The position numbers and the translations under genes are program-made. A stretch of 64,000 bases of DNA from positions 1 through 64,000 of the forward strand of contig VXNF01000014.1 in the NCBI GenBank assembly GCA_009840735.1. The letters run 5' to 3'. Below are positions 63,075-64,000 of the stretch, piece by piece (within the stretch, counting starts at the first letter, position 1; every line of letters begins with the position of its first letter). The notes under the pieces were generated by a model. The model ran no database searches. It worked only from the letters and a program-made list of their open reading frames with translations, and was not told the origin of the DNA. This DNA is from Acidimicrobiia bacterium. Lineage in GTDB: Bacteria > Actinomycetota > Acidimicrobiia > Acidimicrobiales > CATQHL01.

Positions 63075-64000
63075 TCGGACCGCTGCGGCGGAGGCTCCCC
63101 TGGGCTCTGGGGGTTCTTGCCCTGATGCCGGCGGTGGCGGCGGCCTGCACCGCGACCAACGGAGCGGATCAGCCCCGCATTGGCGGCGCCACGCGCCCGG
63201 CGCCCCCCGAGGCAGCCTCCGACAGCGCGTCCTCCGGGGCCACCGCCGAGGGAGTCTTCGACGACTCGGTCCTCTTCGGCCAGTCGGCCGCCTTCAGCGG
63301 CCCGGCCCAGGAACTCGGCCTGAACATGCGCCTCGGCATCGAAGCCGCCTTCGCCGAAGCCAACCGCAGCGGCGGGGTCCACGGTCGCCGGCTGGAGCTG
63401 GCGTTCCGGGACGACGCCTACGAGCCGGAGGCGGCGGTCACCAACACCCAGCAGCTCATCGACGCCGACGGGGTGTTCGCCCTGATCGGCGAGGTCGGCA
63501 CCCCGACCTCGCGTTCGGCCACCCCGGTCGCCGCCGCCTCCGGCGTGCCGTTCATCGCCCCGTTCACAGGCGCGGAGTTCCTGCGGGACGACGACTGGCG
63601 CAACATCATCAACCTGCGCTCCTCGTACTACCAGGAGACCGAGGAGATCGTCGCCCGGCTGATAGCCGATCAGCGCGCCGACCGCATCGCGGTCATGTTC
63701 CAAGACGACTCCTTCGGCCGCGCCGGATACCGCGGGGTGCTGCGGGCCCTCGACCGGCGCGGCATGGAACCGGTCGCCATCGGGCTGTACCCCCGCAACA
63801 CCGCCGCGGTGCGCACCGCCCTGTTGGACCTCCAGCAGGGCGAACCCGACGCCGTCGTGCTCGTGGGCGCCTACGAGCCCGTCGCCGCCTTGATCGCCTG
63901 GGCGCGCTACCTGGGCGAAGATTGGACGTTCGTCACGATCTCCTTCGTGGGCGCCAACGCCCTAGCCGAAGAGTTGGGGCCCTTCGGCGACGGCGTGTAC
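63071..64000 (+). CDS. ABC-type branched-chain amino-acid-like substrate-binding lipoprotein (LivK-type), truncated by window end
   Basis: Not in the ORF track because no stop is reached; ATG overlaps upstream TGA (ATGA); MIGPLRRRLPWALGVLALMPAVAAACTATNG (lipobox) ... LFGQSAAFSGPAQELGLNMRLGIEAAFAEANRSGGVHGRRLELAFRDDAYEPEAAVTNTQQLID. Confidence 0.9.
   Translation, partial: MIGPLRRRLPWALGVLALMPAVAAACTATNGADQPRIGGATRPAPPEAASDSASSGATAEGVFDDSVLFGQSAAFSGPAQELGLNMRLGIEAAFAEANRSGGVHGRRLELAFRDDAYEPEAAVTNTQQLIDADGVFALIGEVGTPTSRSATPVAAASGVPFIAPFTGAEFLRDDDWRNIINLRSSYYQETEEIVARLIADQRADRIAVMFQDDSFGRAGYRGVLRALDRRGMEPVAIGLYPRNTAAVRTALLDLQQGEPDAVVLVGAYEPVAALIAWARYLGEDWTFVTISFVGANALAEELGPFGDGVY

Overview
This is a gene-dense, very GC-rich bacterial chromosome segment that looks actinobacterial, probably of the class Acidimicrobiia (inferred from gene content, not tested). 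Most of it is core genome. (1) Minus strand ~0.04-17.5 kb: a full-length dcw cell-wall/division cluster, mraZ-rsmH-ftsL-ftsI-murE-mraY-murD-ftsW-murG-murC-murB-ftsQ-ftsZ-pgeF-yggS-sepF-yggT-divIVA. No murF lies between murE and mraY, and there is no ftsA. (2) ~17.7-27.4 kb: a lipoate ligase-like gene, an HNH protein, a MoxR/DUF58/transglutaminase operon, and a two-component system with a GerMN lipoprotein (mtrAB-lpqB-like). (3) ~27.4-42 kb: metabolic genes (pfkA, aminotransferase, ROK kinase, GT4, queG, trpD, FGGY kinase, IMPase), a small accessory patch with a clan-AA aspartic protease-like gene and an ADP-ribosylglycohydrolase, RNase P RNA (not in the ORF track), and three tRNAs. (4) ~42.5-54.7 kb: a macromolecular-synthesis region (rpoD-like sigma, dnaG, glyS, recO, uppS, dinG-like, era, CBS/hemolysin, ybeY, phoH, excisionase-like). 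(5) ~54.9-60.7 kb: quinone reductase, TauE, an FdhA/HoxU-like Fe-S protein, a NuoE-NuoF fusion and a Rieske oxygenase. (6) ~61-64 kb: a partner-switching module (STAS, receiver-SpoIIE phosphatase, HATPase) coupled to a truncated LivK-like lipoprotein that runs off the window. The non-coding signals most worth follow-up are a ~30-bp inverted repeat between mraZ and rsmH, MraZ-box-like repeats upstream of mraZ, a 17-bp palindrome upstream of ftsZ, a 5 x 15-bp minisatellite upstream of dnaG, and the missing murF. I found no CRISPR array, prophage, transposase or recognisable defence island.
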